A stretch of 64,000 nucleotides of DNA from Flammula alnicola (taxonomy: Eukaryota > Basidiomycota > Agaricomycetes > Agaricales > Strophariaceae). Below are positions 1 through 13,145 of this stretch, piece after piece (position 1 is the first letter of the stretch; each line of letters starts with the position of its first letter). The stretch covers positions 1 to 64,000 of the forward strand of contig JADNRV010000038.1 of NCBI GenBank assembly GCA_015499995.1, written 5' to 3'. The notes beneath the pieces were generated by a model, which saw only the letters and a program-made list of their open reading frames with translations, was not told where the DNA came from and did no database searches. The position numbers were made by a program, and so were the translations under genes.

Positions 1-730
1 GGCTGCCATCGTCAGGGGCTTCGTCAAAGAGATTGACGATGTCCAACGGGTATTTTCTCTCGAATACCGTTTGGCGTCCGGCAAGCCCTTTAAAACCTGC
101 CCACCCATTCCCAACACAAATTATTGACGCGCTCGCGGGTTACAATTACCTCGTAAATGTTGTTTGGATTCGCCCCGGAGCAATATTATCCTTTCAGGGA
201 TTCTGCCGGTGGAAACCTAGCTCACGCACTCACGCGCTACCTGACTGCGAATCAAGGCTCGACCGACGTCATTTACCGGTCCTCCCTGGAGGTCTTATAT
301 TGCTCTCACCGTGGATTGACTTGGGTACGACCACCGAATCTCTCCCAATGGCTCCGCGAAGATGTTCTTAAAGTCGGATTACATCGGTAACCCTGATGGC
401 GATGTCAATTATGCCAAGGAGGCATTCAGCGGCCTTCACGGGCTCAGCATCCTCGAGACCAACCCCTATATCTCTCCGGGTTCCCTGGATACAGCCCTCG
501 TCGTCGACTTCAAGAAATTCCCGAGAACATTCATCGTCGCTGGCGGCGCAGAGGTTCTGTATGATTCCATCATCACGTTTAGGGATCGTATGATCAAGGA
601 TTTGGGCGAGGACAAGGTTCGTTACTTTGAAGCGCCTGATGGTATCCACGACTACCTTGTTTTCACGTGGCACGAACCGGAGAGGACAAACACACTGAAG
701 GAGATTAACAAATGGGTGAAGACACTGTGA
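1..730 (+). pseudogene. Broken alpha/beta-hydrolase (lipase/esterase, hormone-sensitive-lipase-like), 5' end outside window
   Basis: Pieces of one hydrolase lie in order but in different frames. They are an EYRLASGKPF segment (about 60-95), an IIDALAGYNYLVNVV segment (about 120-165), DSAGGNLAHALTRYL (about 199-245), GGLILLSPWIDLG (about 285-325) and a long C-terminal frame at 362-730 that carries the late Asp region and GIHDY, which likely holds the catalytic His. DSAGG is the nucleophile-elbow motif of this family. The frame changes look like one-base indels: for example, one G appears to be missing just before DSAGG, so the usual GDSAGG reads RDSAGG. No intron arrangement I tried joins all the pieces. 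I infer a decayed gene. The alternative is a poor-quality stretch of assembly. Confidence 0.75.
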
Positions 731-2486
731 TAATGTTTCTGAACAACTACTACTAGGCAACTGTATGAGAGTCACGAATAGCGTACGATAACTTCTGAAT
801 TACAAAGGCTCGTGAACAACAGCTATTTTTCGCACTGCTTCAAGCAGCTAGGGGCTTTCTTGAAGAGGACGAAGAGTTTTAATTTTCTGTGGATACTTAA
901 CATAGTCATCATGACCTGTCAAGGAGGAACTGCAGTCTTGCCTGAGCACAGTGGAGAGGGAACTTGTCGCCTCCACAAATTTCCATTCGAGTGTAAAGGC
1001 GACGTATCCATAGTGGCAGTGGTTTACGATGATACGAGATTCTGCGTAAGTGCTGTTGGTGTCGGCGAAGAAAAAATCTTTTGGGAGCGGCAAATGGCAG
1101 GCGTCAAGGTTTATAGAAAGCCGGCAAATAACACTTACATTGATCATACTCACCGTCCTTGAAAATTTGAAGTATTGTGAATAGTTTACATTTGAAATTC
1201 AATTCAGTTTCCCATCCGAGTCTGAGACAGTTATAATTAAGCGCCCAACCTGCCCCGCCCATCAAAACAGGATTAGCGCCAAACTGAACCAATGAGTCTG
1301 TCAAGCCACACGGGTCCTAATTAAACGGACCCATTGCAGGCGCCACAAGGCACGACAAGCTAATTCCAATCAATATTCTCAATACGCTAAGAAATAGTGA
1401 GCTTCAGTGATGCAGTGTAGGCTTTGCGCCTACCCAACCAATGTCAAATTATAATCCCTTGTACGTGTGGAAGGAGAACCCTCTTCCTTTTATATCGTCG
1501 AGAGAAGTGTTGCTTGGGAAGATTTGCTACAACTTTAAGTCGTATAATGCATAGCAGACGTGAGGGGGTTCCTGTGTGCGATGCGATGTTCAAGTAAGAA
1601 AACAAATTTCTACTTTTACTGATGCTCGGTGAGCACATGAATAAGATGAGCTGTGGAGTCTCCTACCTCAAGACACGCTTTGGTGATGTCCATCAGTCAG
1701 ACCACAGTAGAAAACTCTAATTGAAGGCGTAGTCCCATCAGAACATTGTCAGTGGATATAATTTCCGGTGGACCGTCAACAATGGTGGGCCTTGGCATAA
1801 CAGCGAACATTCAAGTATCGAAGGTAAGATACTCAATGACGGGGATGGTATGGTTTTAGGTATCCTTGTGTAGATCTTGGCTATTTGGCCGGCGTGAGTA
1901 GAAATAGTTCATCAGTTGTGATTTCTGGTGACTCAAGACAAGAATTTACTTAATAACTAAGTCCCTTCCTAGTCTATCCCGAGCTTCCCAAACTCGAACT
2001 GAGGCAGGGGAGAATATCAAAGTGCGCACCTAGATATGAAAGACCAGTGGGATTCGTCCAGGAATCTGCCGTGCATGGGCCGACTCGGAGGTAGTAGTGG
2101 CGTCGGAGGTAGGCTGGTGGCTGGAGAACTGGAGAATATATTCATGTCCAGGTTTTGTCTAGTGGATATAGAGGGTATATCCTGTTGTGGCAAAGAAGGG
2201 TTGCAGAAAGGTCCATGCTAAGATTGCCCTTTTTAACCTCACGACATTCGACATGGTGAGCCGGAAAAGGATAATTCCAAAATATTGTACGGAGTTTCCA
2301 AATGCAAAGGAGATCCAAGCCGGATTATTCTGAGATTTCTGGCAAGCCGTAGAAAACTGCCAGTGGAAGCTAAGGTGGTATAGAAGGATCGCACTGGCGG
2401 CATTTGAAATTTGAGCAACCATTAAGCGTGGGAAGATATTGGACAGGGTCATTTAGAAACCCAAAGCTACAATAACTCTTACACCC
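731..2486. other. Intergenic stretch, no gene recognised
   Basis: About 1.75 kb between the broken hydrolase and the large 12-exon gene. Only short frames without recognisable domains occur on either strand. I saw no repeat structure or transposon end. It presumably holds the promoter of the gene starting at 2487. Confidence 0.5.
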
Positions 2487-5400
2487 ATGCCAACGAAAGG
2501 CGACAATTTGGAACACAAGGATAGCGAACTCAAGGGACCCAGACCTCGTCGCCTTTTCTCTTTTGACTCCATAAAGTCTGCAGCCTCGTCACGACACTCG
2601 TCGTCCGACCATGAGACGCCTAAAGGCCCAAGACCGTTGAATCCATTCGACCTTTCAGATGTACAGGAACACGATGATGAACACGAAGGAAATATCAAAG
2701 TTCCGAGGCCCACGAGACTGCCAACGGAACCTACCCCAGAACCAGAAGTGGCGCCCGCGACGGAATTTGATTCTTCGAATCCACCAGAACAAGGCCGATC
2801 TTCGTCAACAAGATTGGTACCGGTTCGACCAATTACATTAGCTTCTGTACGATCGTTTACCGCAGATTCCTCGCCTTCAACTCCTTCACCTACCAGAGCT
2901 CGCTGGGAAAATTTGAGGCAACATGTTCTTCCAGCTCCGAGTCGTCCGTTGACACCCCCGCAAAGACCACCATCGGCCCAGTCATCCGTCTACAGCGGTC
3001 ATCCATCAAGGTCGAACACTCCAAAGCCTTCTCGCTTAGCAAGACTTGGATTCAGACATGTCGTAGAACAGGCACGAGAGGTGGTAGATGATGCACGGAA
3101 ATTCGGAGAGGAAATTCAGCGGGCATGTGCTGTTGCGCGGTACCTGGAGCAGCAGAGATCATCGAAGGAGAGGGACATTCATGGTTCGACGACAACACTG
3201 ACGAGTACTGCGACTATGGCCTCATCATCGACGATGACTGTTGGGAAGAAGATGGATTACCTGCGCCGGCCACAGTCCGTTTCGTCGGTATCATTGACTT
3301 CGACTACATCTGGTTCGACTGCGCCTTCTCTTCGATTTCTTTACCAGATCCTTGTCTACCACTCTGGACCTACCGGAGATCCAGGGCAGATGGTCTCCAT
3401 ACACCTACCTCACGAGAGTCAGGTGTTGGCTACTCTTCTGTGTCCTTTTCTTACGCCGACGAAATATCCAATGACGAGAGTGGATGAGGAACGAACCACG
3501 GCGGTAGAGGCTTTTGAATTGGTGTCGAAGAGTTGGTCCCCACTCGACGAGGTAAATACGAGTTCCTCATTGACATGAATGAATGACTAAGGCCTTGCTA
3601 GGCTGCAACCGTCGAAAGGTGTCTATGGTGCACAAAAGCTGCTAGCAGCCTTCCTCCCAGCAGCACGCGTACGCGTATATTGGGCTCCTTATGGCGTCTT
3701 CTCGTCCCAGGAGATAAGAACCGAATTCTCTTGACGACGCCGGGCTATCAGTCCATTTCAAACGGACTATTATTACTTCTGGTGGCCTTATATCGTTCAT
3801 CGACTTCTCTAATGAACAGCAACAATATTTACCTTGGATCTCCGACTCTCAAGTCTCCCAACCTGTTCCATTTTGCGTCGGCGAACTTCCAGCAGCCGCC
3901 ACATCCAGACATCAACCTTCTCCAAGACCTGATACCCCAGTTTCTGTCTGGGTCGCTGGGAGAACTCGAGGATGACGGAGTAGAGGAAATTTATGGGGTG
4001 GAGTTTGGGGCAGCAGACAGGAGGCATCTTGTCACTGTACGGCAAGCGGTGTTCTTGGAGTCGTTAGTAACCTGTATCGAAAACTCTCCAGGAACTGGGG
4101 AATGGCTTTTGTGCAATGTGATTGAGGTACGCACTGTTACCCCCAGGCTAGGCCATACAATTATTTTTTTCTGCGCAAAGCTAAACACTATTTTCACAGC
4201 AATACTGGACACTTCCTTCTTTTGAGACATGGACGACGCTGCAAGCGGCAATTTGCTCTCGAAAACTCAGCACTTTCTGCCGCTTCTCTCTGCCCCTCCT
4301 TAAGCCCTATATCTCTCGTTATTCTGCTGCACCTTCGACTCCTGTTCAGACATCCCGGATGCCTTCTTCCTCGTCCTCGTCGACCTCTTTAGATACCTTT
4401 CATTTCCAACCCAGGAGCATGACAATACCTTCACAGATTGTCGATATCCTTCAGAACAGAATCATACCTGAAGCTGAGGCCTTGGACAACAATACGGGTT
4501 TGGATGATAAGATCGTCCTTGAGACGCGGAAACTCGTCGTGAGGGTTCTTCTGGAACTCATTTGCTTGGATCTTGATGTGGGAAGTCCCATGACAGACGT
4601 GTTTGGAGGCACGAGTCCAAGAGCTTTTGAGGGCTTCGGCTCGGGTGATGGGTTGAACAAGTTAGTTAAATGGGCTACGGGCACACTGTCTCAGTGGTAT
4701 AGAGCTGGCAGCAATTTACCTTGGAAGGCCGTTCTGGAGAAGACAGTCAACCATGTCGTAAGTTCTGGTTCCATACCATCTTTGTGCATAATTCACAATT
4801 CAAGTTTACTTTCCATAATACCAGGTTTCGGGAGACTGGTCGACATCGATAGGCGTTTTATCTGCTTTGCTGAAATACGTGCCCGAAGATGTGAAGAAAC
4901 CCATGTTCTCATCTATCGTTCCGATTCTGAATGACGTAAGGCAAATTTCAACCTAGCTTTCAAAGTAGATCCGATTTAATTGACGTTCATATCTGCAGCA
5001 ACTGGTCCAACAGCCCCCTCCGTATCCATCTCCACGAATCTCAGAGTTTCTCACATCGCTTTCACGAGCTCTTCCCCCAATATTTTACAAGCCTCTCTTT
5101 GCATGTGCAACATCGGACAAGGAAGTCATCGTCGTCAACCATCTCTGCACACTACAAGTGCATTCGAAGTATGTCAGGGATTATTGGCTAAGAGACGCGG
5201 ATATGATGTGCCTCGCGCTCCTCGGCAGTGCGGGGGACTCGAAGTCTGACGGTATGCCCGGTCAGTGGGGTGTTGTCCGCTTAGGTCAACTGGTATTGTT
5301 GGTCGAGTTGATAGGGAAAATCCAGCTGGTCAGGCACGAGAAAGAAGCTTCTGCAAATGTGAGTCCACTGTGGAACGTTGGTTGCTACCAGAGACTAATG

Positions 5401-8400
5401 AGGTTTTGGCAGGGTTCCGCTGATAATAAATTCGTCGAATCCTTGAGGTTTGTGGCAGCGTTGGAGGCACGCCTTTGGCTGATGATTGAGGTTAAGGTGA
5501 TTAGACTTGTTCTAGTGCCCTTCTCAAACCATTCTGACTCAATGTTGCCACAACAGGAACGGACGACATTGATACCTCCGTCACAACGCATGTTGCTTTG
5601 CATCTTGTTCCGCGAATTCAGGCTGCTGACTCGATCGCTGAAGTCGTACGTAGCTCTTTTTCCCCCTCTGCCTACCTATTTTAATTCTATTTATTTGACT
5701 AGTGCTCCTTGGTTGTCCCGGACCCTTCAGTGGTTTGACGTCTTTTTCGCTGATGAATATATCGGTGACTTGGAACAGGATGTGACCGTCGCGGTGGAGC
5801 GTGTACAAGGTTTATACACGGCTGCGCGAGCCGGCGTACAACAGAGCCACAAGGTGAGATTAGATGGTTTTCGATATCTGGCCTTTGACAATCGGGCCTG
5901 ATTTTTCTCTTGCACCAGCGCCATACATCGATGTTGGCCGCAACCATTGACAAATCAGTGCCTGCAGACCAATCCGCCGCCGGAAAAGATCTCGATCTTG
6001 CAGCTACTTTCGTTGAGCACAGAAAACTTATCGATTCGCTCTCTAAAGGATACCCTCATAAAGCTATGAAACTTTTCGTCGCCGTGTCAACTATAATTCC
6101 CACAGAAGACTACAAGAATCTCGGGCCTCTCCTTTGGCAGCATTGCTTGTTGGACAATGTTGATTCATCTTCTACTGCATCGGTAGGTTCAAACTATCGT
6201 AAATATATATGCCGAGCTGAATACGACTTTGTTACACAGGCCTGTTTTCTGCTCATGCAATGTGCAGAAAGGACACCCATGGACGTGCTTGCCGTCATGG
6301 AGGTCGATTTGCAGACGTAAGTGATCCCCAACTATTTCCTTCTCTCATCTTACTAATTCGTTTATTGTCATGTCAAGCTCGGATGATATGACCCGCTTGG
6401 AAGCAGTACGGAAACTCAGCATTATGATCAACTGGCGATTCCAGATCACGAGCCAAAACTTTGTGACCGATCGAACACATCGTCCATTCAAGCTTGCTCG
6501 CCCTCCGCTACCATTCATAGCCACAGATATGGGCACCAGCATCTATGTCCATGTTGAAGATCCAAACGAGAACAAAGATAAGGATGATGTGCCACTGGAA
6601 CTGAAGAAACGCTTAGCAGAGCTTGGTTGGGCAGAGGAAGACGCTGGAATTGTTGATCCTCGTCAGGAATGGATTAAAACGCCTTTGTCAATCTTGCCAG
6701 CGAACCAATGGGATCGTCAGGAAGTAGGCACGACTGATGTGAACTTTGGCCCACCATCCCCGAATGGAAGCCCTCAACCTTCACCAAGACATGGTCGCAT
6801 ACAGCGAGACCACCTTCAGCAAATCCCCCAACCTGAAGATATCTCGTCTCTTCTTCGTAGGAATAGCAGCTCAGGAGGGCCAATGAATGTCATCAAGCGA
6901 AGAGCCGTCTTCGTTCCTTCGTTGACTCTCATTTTCCCTCGTCTTTGCACCCTGCTGTTTGATGCGAACTTCGCAGTTGCATCTGCAGCTCGGACGACGA
7001 TATTGGACCTGATGCGGAATGATCCAGCCCTCTTGACCAGGCCCATACTCGATCTTCTTGCAGGAGAAAATAAGGACATCAAGTCAGCAATTTCCACCTT
7101 CACAGCCTTGATGCATGTCCGCCGGTTTCTACCTCCTCCTCTAACCCATAATATCTTCAACAACTTGTCTGGCTTCTTAAAGCTCCTTTCGAGACACCCC
7201 GATACACCAGATGCTCTCCATGACTTTGGACTTGTCATTCCGATCGTGGCAAATCTGGCTACACAAGTCAGTGGTATGTCTATCAGGGAAATACGTCGCT
7301 CCAAAATCGAACATTTCGTCATTCCAACTGGCTCTCTATGGTTTTCTGCCTCGGCTCCTAAAGGGCCAATGTTTCCGAGAAACGTCGGCACCTCCGAAGA
7401 TCCCTTTGAACCTGTTCCTCCGCGTTTGATGTCCATTGCTATGATCAGAGTATCACAGAACATGTTTTTCCTCTCCATGCTCAAACGAAACTACCAAGAT
7501 GTTCAAGTCATCCGAAAGAACATGTCGCGACTGATCCTCCCTTCTCTTGATGATCAAGGCCTTGCGAAGAACCTAGAAATGCAGGATTTCATTCCACGGA
7601 AACATCTGCCAGATACTCGAAACTCTTTGAAAAATGGAACCGTGGAAGTGTTGTCGTTGATGGTGTCTCGGAGCTATATCCTTCTTGTTGCGCAAATTTT
7701 TCGTTCAATGCCAAGACACCTGAGCGACCGCCATGAATTAGCTGTCCTCATCGATGGATTGAATCGAACACTTGTTGCCCATGGTGATGACATCAATATC
7801 GTGAGCCAGGTTCTCATCGGTCAGTCCTTTTACTCCTTAGTTGTGGCTCCATGAATTAATTTTTAAAAATATAGCATTCATGGTCGCAAGTGCTCGGTTC
7901 AGACGGTTGTTCACGTCAAGCAGCGGATACACGCTTTTCATGCCTGCCCTTGTCAAAGTGTACACTGAAACCCCGTCGCACCCAGGCATCCGCAACGCCA
8001 TCGAATACGCGGTCAACAAGTTTTATGCCCTCCACAAGGAGTCCTTTTTGTATCAAAGTATCAATACTATTGGCCAGCTATCCATGCTTCCTGGTATTGA
8101 TGCCGCTTGGTTCTCAAAAGGGGTCTACGAATTATTTTTCTCCCTCAAGAGAACCTTACCCCCTTCGACGGTAGACGTTGGAGGCATCCGCAACGCGAAC
8201 AAAGCCGAGGAACGTGAAGCCCTCATCCTTCACACTGCCGATGAGAAACCACAGACCTTCCTAGCGGCGATAAAGCGCGTCGAATCCCAAACCGGCATAC
8301 AGATGTCTTTCCAACTTCCGGATGTATACGAATGCACTGACCGCTTGAGCATGGACGACTTCGTCCGCTTGTTCTTGACTGTTATAGCGCACGACCTTTC

Positions 8401-10594
8401 CATCTCACGAGCACAACACTTCCTACGATTACTTCTCTTCCTCGCTCCTCACCTCTACAACTCTTCCGCTTCAACGAGGACAGTACTCTCGGACGGCATA
8501 GCCGCCCTTGGTCCGATATTGGCGAAAGCATTTGCGAAGCCCAAAGGTGGCGAAACCTTGCCTAAACCCGTTACTCATGATGAAGATACCGCATTCCTAT
8601 CTTCTGAACCAGGATTGGCGGACTCCAACAAGGGAAAGTCCAAAACTCCGAGTGATTCCAAATGCATGAGGTTCGATTATCTGCGGCTTGTTTTGTCCTT
8701 CGGATCCGCGGGTGGTCAAGTATCTCTCGCTGTAGCTCGTCAAGCAATAGACATTGCAAAGAGCCTGCTGAAGGATTGGAATGATACCAACTTGGACATC
8801 GTATCCTCCTTTCTTAACGATTTCGTCAAGATGGTACTTCATCGTGAAGAACCAGCAATGCCGAAAGCAGTCATCGCATTCCTCCAGGAAATTTCACCTC
8901 TACTCCATGCATACATGGTGACTGTCGATTTCACAGGTGTATTTAAGACCGTTCTCGAATTGTCAAAAATGCCTATTTACGCCAACGACCCTCTATTTTG
9001 CCAAGTCGTTGTTGGAGAAATCTGCACTGCAGGATTGGCTGCATGCGATCTCGCAGCATCTGAAAATCAGCTTATGACCCTTCAATATCGACCGATCCTT
9101 ATTTCTCTGCTAGCTGAAGCCATATTTTTGCGTGATGTTGACATCATTGCTGAACTAGAAAAACGACCTCCTACATATCATTTCCTCGCCGGAGTAATCC
9201 TTCCGCTCACCCTTTCCATGCAAACAGAAGCTCAGGTCATTGCTAATAGTCTGCGGACTGCTGAACATCGCAAAGCATTGGCTAGCGCATGGGTCCGCCT
9301 TCTTTTCTATGCGATGACGGCATGCCAAAAAAGTCGGAGAGATGAGGACGGGGTTCAACAACTACGTGGCCTTACTGGATCGTTCCGCTCATCAAAGTCA
9401 AGCGACAAAGGACGACAAGAGGGCACCTTCTGGCGGTCTCACTTGCCAACGTTCTTGACTGCTCTTCAAGTTATCAAAGCCATCGTCATTCGTGGCGGAG
9501 CAGACATCTCGTCCTTACCACGACTGGGTATCTGGGAACGCCTCGCAGTGTTCTTCAAGACAATGCTGATGGAAGGCGGCGCGGAATTCGCTACGAGGCC
9601 TGAGGTTAGTTCGGCGATGTCAACGCCCACCGGGTCTCCTCGAAACAGTGGACAATTTGAGCTATCCAACTCTGCTTCCCGCCTCTTTGTCTCTACTTCA
9701 TCAGACCTTAGTCGCCCAAGTTCACCTTTCTCCCATGCAGAACGCCTTCCAACATTTTACCGCCCACGAATCATAGATTACGCTCTCTGGTCTACGCTCG
9801 AGTTTGTATGCGCCTACCGCAGTCCTCTCCGCATGCAGCTCAAATTGCTGACGATGGAGAAGGTCATTGCGCTGGATCGAGAGCTCCAACATCAAGCAGG
9901 AGGGTTAGGGGGCATTGGTGGGCTCAGTCCCATCGCAGTCACTCCAAGCAGCCGTCGAGTATCCACGTCCATCTTCTCTAAGTCGCGTAAGCGTGTTTCG
10001 GGGCTGATGGCGCCGTCTCCTGAATCTTCCCCGCTCCTCATGCCGTCGCCCTCGAACCTGATGCCTTCACCCTCGCTGCTCGAGATTCCCAGCAGACGGC
10101 CTGGCTACCAAGTCTCCCCGATCACACCACATGAACGCCCTCCTGGTCTGCCCAAGATCGTGCATCTGGGTCCAGCATCGGCTTCTGCATTTGCGCCTAC
10201 AATTTCTCCTTTGATTGGGGGAGGACTCAGACCCAGCAGGTCAGGTAGTAGTGGTAGTGGTATAGGCGATGATGGCGATGCGGCCGCGGCGAAAGCCACG
10301 AGGATCAAGTCGCTAAAGCTGATTCAGGAGACATACAGACGCATACGTGGAGTGCAGGCATTCATGGGGTACGATTTGCTCCTTCCTGTGCCTGGTATGG
10401 GTATAAACGCAGCGTCAACGAAGGACAAGGACGACGACGCGGCTCCGGAGACGTGGACGAGGCCACAGGCTCTGGCTGCCATCGTGAAGGAGACGAAAGA
10501 CTTGTTGGAGGAGTTCGAAGAAAGCTTTGGGCTGGACGAAGACAGCGTCCTTGTTGACATCGATCAGACGATGACGTCGTACAACTCAAACTAA
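2487..10594 (+). CDS. Large HEAT/armadillo-like protein, candidate fungal UNC80 homologue (about 2,479 aa, 12 exons)
   Basis: Twelve exons join in phase: 2487-3551, 3602-4126, 4200-4757, 4825-4935, 4999-5358, 5413-5490, 5557-5645, 5703-5853, 5919-6182, 6240-6316, 6378-7819, 7875-10594. They total 7,440 nt including the TAA. The first 300 residues are low-complexity Ser/Pro/Arg with GPRP repeats. The rest is mostly helical and Leu-rich, as in HEAT/ARM-type scaffolds. The last 300 residues again contain Ser/Pro/Gly-rich segments (for example LLMPSPSNLMPSPS) before an acidic C-terminus. I see no transmembrane block or enzyme motif. The overall pattern resembles basidiomycete proteins annotated as UNC80-like. 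In animals UNC80 is an accessory subunit of the NALCN sodium-leak channel, and fungi have the related channel Cch1. The gene structure is well supported. The name rests on general resemblance only; another large scaffold protein is possible. Confidence 0.6.
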
Positions 10595-11023
10595 CCATCT
10601 CATTAATTATTTTTCCTGGACATCTGTACCTGAGTAATTATGTACCACTTCGTCGACGCTTTGCTTGCATTCGGAGGAACATTTTCGTAGCATGTACAAA
10701 TTAATATTAGATCTTTTTTAGATAGGCAGCTCTGCATCTACTCATTGTAACTCATATACATCACGATACAGTCACTCATCTCCCGAGTTTATAATATGGA
10801 CCATCCGCTTAGAATGGTAGCGGCAACGAAGTTGGGATATATATTTGGATAATTAAGATCATGCACTACTGCGCTAAATAACCCCGGAGAATTTCATTCT
10901 GCTATACGCTCCAACTTGTTGATTCTACATATACCGGCACTGGATATGTCGGTCTGAAATCATTGCCTACGTTATTCATGTCGAACCTATTGGATTATCC
11001 TCCGAGTCCTAAAGCATAGTTTC
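10595..11023. other. Intergenic stretch holding one copy of a direct repeat
   Basis: This is the 3' flank of the large gene followed by the 3' flank of the left F-box-like gene. It contains the repeat at 10741-10890 described separately. No reading frame of note. Confidence 0.5.
10741..10890. repeat. Direct repeat, left copy; matches the site that carries the Helitron array
   Basis: CTCATCTCCCGAGTTTAT, then ATATGGACCATCCGCTTAGA, then GTTGGGATATATA, then TTGGATAAT and ATCATGCACTAC occur here in order. The same blocks occur at about 15125-15268 and continue at 24836-24880, after the Helitron array. In this copy GATATATA and TTTGGAT are contiguous (between bases 10843 and 10844), so it is an unoccupied version of the insertion site. 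The two copies also bracket the left F-box-like gene pair. Confidence 0.8.
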
Positions 11024-12271
11024 CTACGGCGACCCTACAGAAGGAATTGTTGTGAGAGATTCGAAATCTTCCCGGCTGATGGCTCGACAGTCTTCCACCT
11101 TGAGCACAAACTCCGCATTGCTATGTCCTTGAACAAAACTTCGCAGTCCCTCCACAGAGATGTACTTGCAGTTCCGCAACTCGAGTTTCTTGAGGCCCGA
11201 GTGTCTCCCAGCGCTCTCTATCAGAGAAATATCCGGTATATTCGTCCTTTCCAAGATCAATTCCTCCAGGAAAGGAAAAGCCTGACCGCTGAGTATACGA
11301 TTGTGGTCCTCTTTCGGATGCTCGAAATGAATGTATTTCAGCTCGAGCCGACGGATATCAGGTGAATGAGTTGAAAGATAGGTCAGGATATTCGACTGTG
11401 GTCGGGTGGCGTCAATTCCCCAATCGTCTAGCTCCCAAGCCGAGAGTGGGACAACCTCGCGATATCCGTCCAGGCGTACTTCGGCGAGAAATGGAGCGCG
11501 GAAATTACCCAAGAAATTCAATCCAATTCCGGGAGAGGTAACGTCAACGGTGCGAAGATGAGGTGCGGATATAATATTGGAGTAGTTGGGATCGAAGTGG
11601 TTGCCATAATCGGGACCTTTGAACCTGAAATGCTGGAGATAAGGTGTTGCCTTGATGATTGGGAAGAGATCAGGGACTGCAATTTCGGAAAAAGGAGTTT
11701 CGAAGACGAGGGATCTAATGGTGGAGAACTGAGGGGAAACTGGCGAGGGGAAGGGCCATGCTGGAAGTTGGAGATGGATGAGGTTTGGAGATGGCGTCAA
11801 CGCAGTTGACAGGGTCTTGAATGGGCCATTATTTCTTATATTGTTGACGTCACCTTTGGCCCTGATAATGAGTCGTTCGAGAATGGGGGCAGGCTGACCA
11901 TCGCCTATACCGGAGACAAAGTGTTGCCATGCCTCGAGGAATGGCGCGTCGATGGAGAGCGACTTGATTCTGTGTACGGCTTGCCTGAGTTCGACTATGA
12001 CAGGGAAATTGGTATTGTATCGAAGTTTCTTGGGAAGGCTGATAGTAATCTCAAGAGGAATCCCGCCCGACTTTTGGATGTGAAGACGAGAATACTCGGG
12101 ATCAACAAAGCGAATTTTACGGTCAAGATGAAATTTTGACCATAGCTTGGGGGTATTTCCGGCTATTTCGAACCAGTCGCGGTTGACGGATCGTATGATG
12201 GAAAGAGAAGAGGGATTCTCATCGACGACAATCTCGAAGATTTGAGACAAGACATCTATATTCATGTTCAT
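11024..12271 (-). CDS. F-box-like/LRR protein (415 aa), left copy
   Basis: Single-exon gene. The N-terminus (NIDVLSQIFEIVVDE) resembles the F-box-like helix, followed by an RSVNRDWFEIAGNTPKLW segment typical of basidiomycete F-box-like proteins. The rest has irregular Leu-rich repeats such as LKKLELRNCKYISVEGL, which usually recognise the substrate while the F-box binds Skp1 in an SCF ubiquitin ligase. Such families are large and variable in mushrooms, so the substrate cannot be inferred. The start chosen is the first Met of the frame and is shared with the right-hand copy. This copy is uninterrupted, whereas its inverted relative at 29468-32918 is split by a transposon. Confidence 0.85.
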   Translation of the reverse strand: MNMNIDVLSQIFEIVVDENPSSLSIIRSVNRDWFEIAGNTPKLWSKFHLDRKIRFVDPEYSRLHIQKSGGIPLEITISLPKKLRYNTNFPVIVELRQAVHRIKSLSIDAPFLEAWQHFVSGIGDGQPAPILERLIIRAKGDVNNIRNNGPFKTLSTALTPSPNLIHLQLPAWPFPSPVSPQFSTIRSLVFETPFSEIAVPDLFPIIKATPYLQHFRFKGPDYGNHFDPNYSNIISAPHLRTVDVTSPGIGLNFLGNFRAPFLAEVRLDGYREVVPLSAWELDDWGIDATRPQSNILTYLSTHSPDIRRLELKYIHFEHPKEDHNRILSGQAFPFLEELILERTNIPDISLIESAGRHSGLKKLELRNCKYISVEGLRSFVQGHSNAEFVLKVEDCRAISREDFESLTTIPSVGSP

Positions 12272-13145
12272 GGTTTGGCCGTGGAGGTTTGTCGGTCTTT
12301 ATCCAACGACCTATCAACCTCGGAGACGTCCTTGTTTCTGAATTCCTTCACCTATTACGGGCCGACACTGCTTCTTCCTCGTTCCTATGCCAAGATGATG
12401 AATCAACCATAGCTAGCCCACCACTGATAGCCCACTAACCTTTCTGATAATTGCACTGGAAAGCCGAAGTCAAGGAATAATTTTAGTAGGTCCTCTTGTT
12501 TCTCATTGGCTGATTTATGACATCCGCACAGGCTGGCCGCTGTGTTTTAGAATGATACAAATGTCTACGAAGATGACCTTAGGCTTAAGCAGATTCCTCG
12601 GTCGGTAAAATCCTTGGCGCTTGTGGGTGCAGTTCAATCTCCAAAATGATCGGAAAAGTGGATTGTTTTTCTTTTTTTGGTTATGTAATTGTGGGTACAC
12701 TCCCGGCCCTTCAACAAGTTGAAAGCAATTGAAAGAGTGGTTCGTTCTTCAGCTGGTCTAATCCTCATATCCTTTCAAGCGCGCACTGGTTGTCTTTTCT
12801 TGGCAGCCTCTCAGGTGTGCAGCTTCTGAATATTTCTGCTACCCGTCGCTTACTTTAAACTCTAGACTTTCCCTGGCATCATCCGACTTATCATTTTGCT
12901 ATCATGATTGGTTTACGCCTTGTACGTTCTGCTGTTGCGGCGTAGAGTTATCAAATTCCAACCGGTCACGGTTGAGGATTTACATTATCAGTATATATAA
13001 AAATGCGGACCGGCATTCAAGTTGAGTCTTGACTGTTGGATTTCTAGTATTAGTCGCTGTTACTGAAAATTCCCCCCTCATTTTAAAGATTCAGATTGTC
13101 CAGCTTGAATTACAAAACTGTATGACAGGCATACCTTACACTGCG
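12272..13145. other. Spacer between the two left F-box-like genes
   Basis: No gene seen. Parts match the spacer of the right arm (28784-29467) in inverted orientation, including a CTCAACCGTGACC-type block near 12965-12980 and the sequence just downstream of the second gene's stop codon. Confidence 0.5.

Noticed and set aside
6816..7484. Long minus-strand frame (222 codons) opposite exon 11 of the large gene
   Set aside because: It lies wholly antisense to a well-supported exon, has no domain, and its codon pattern is that of a shadow frame.
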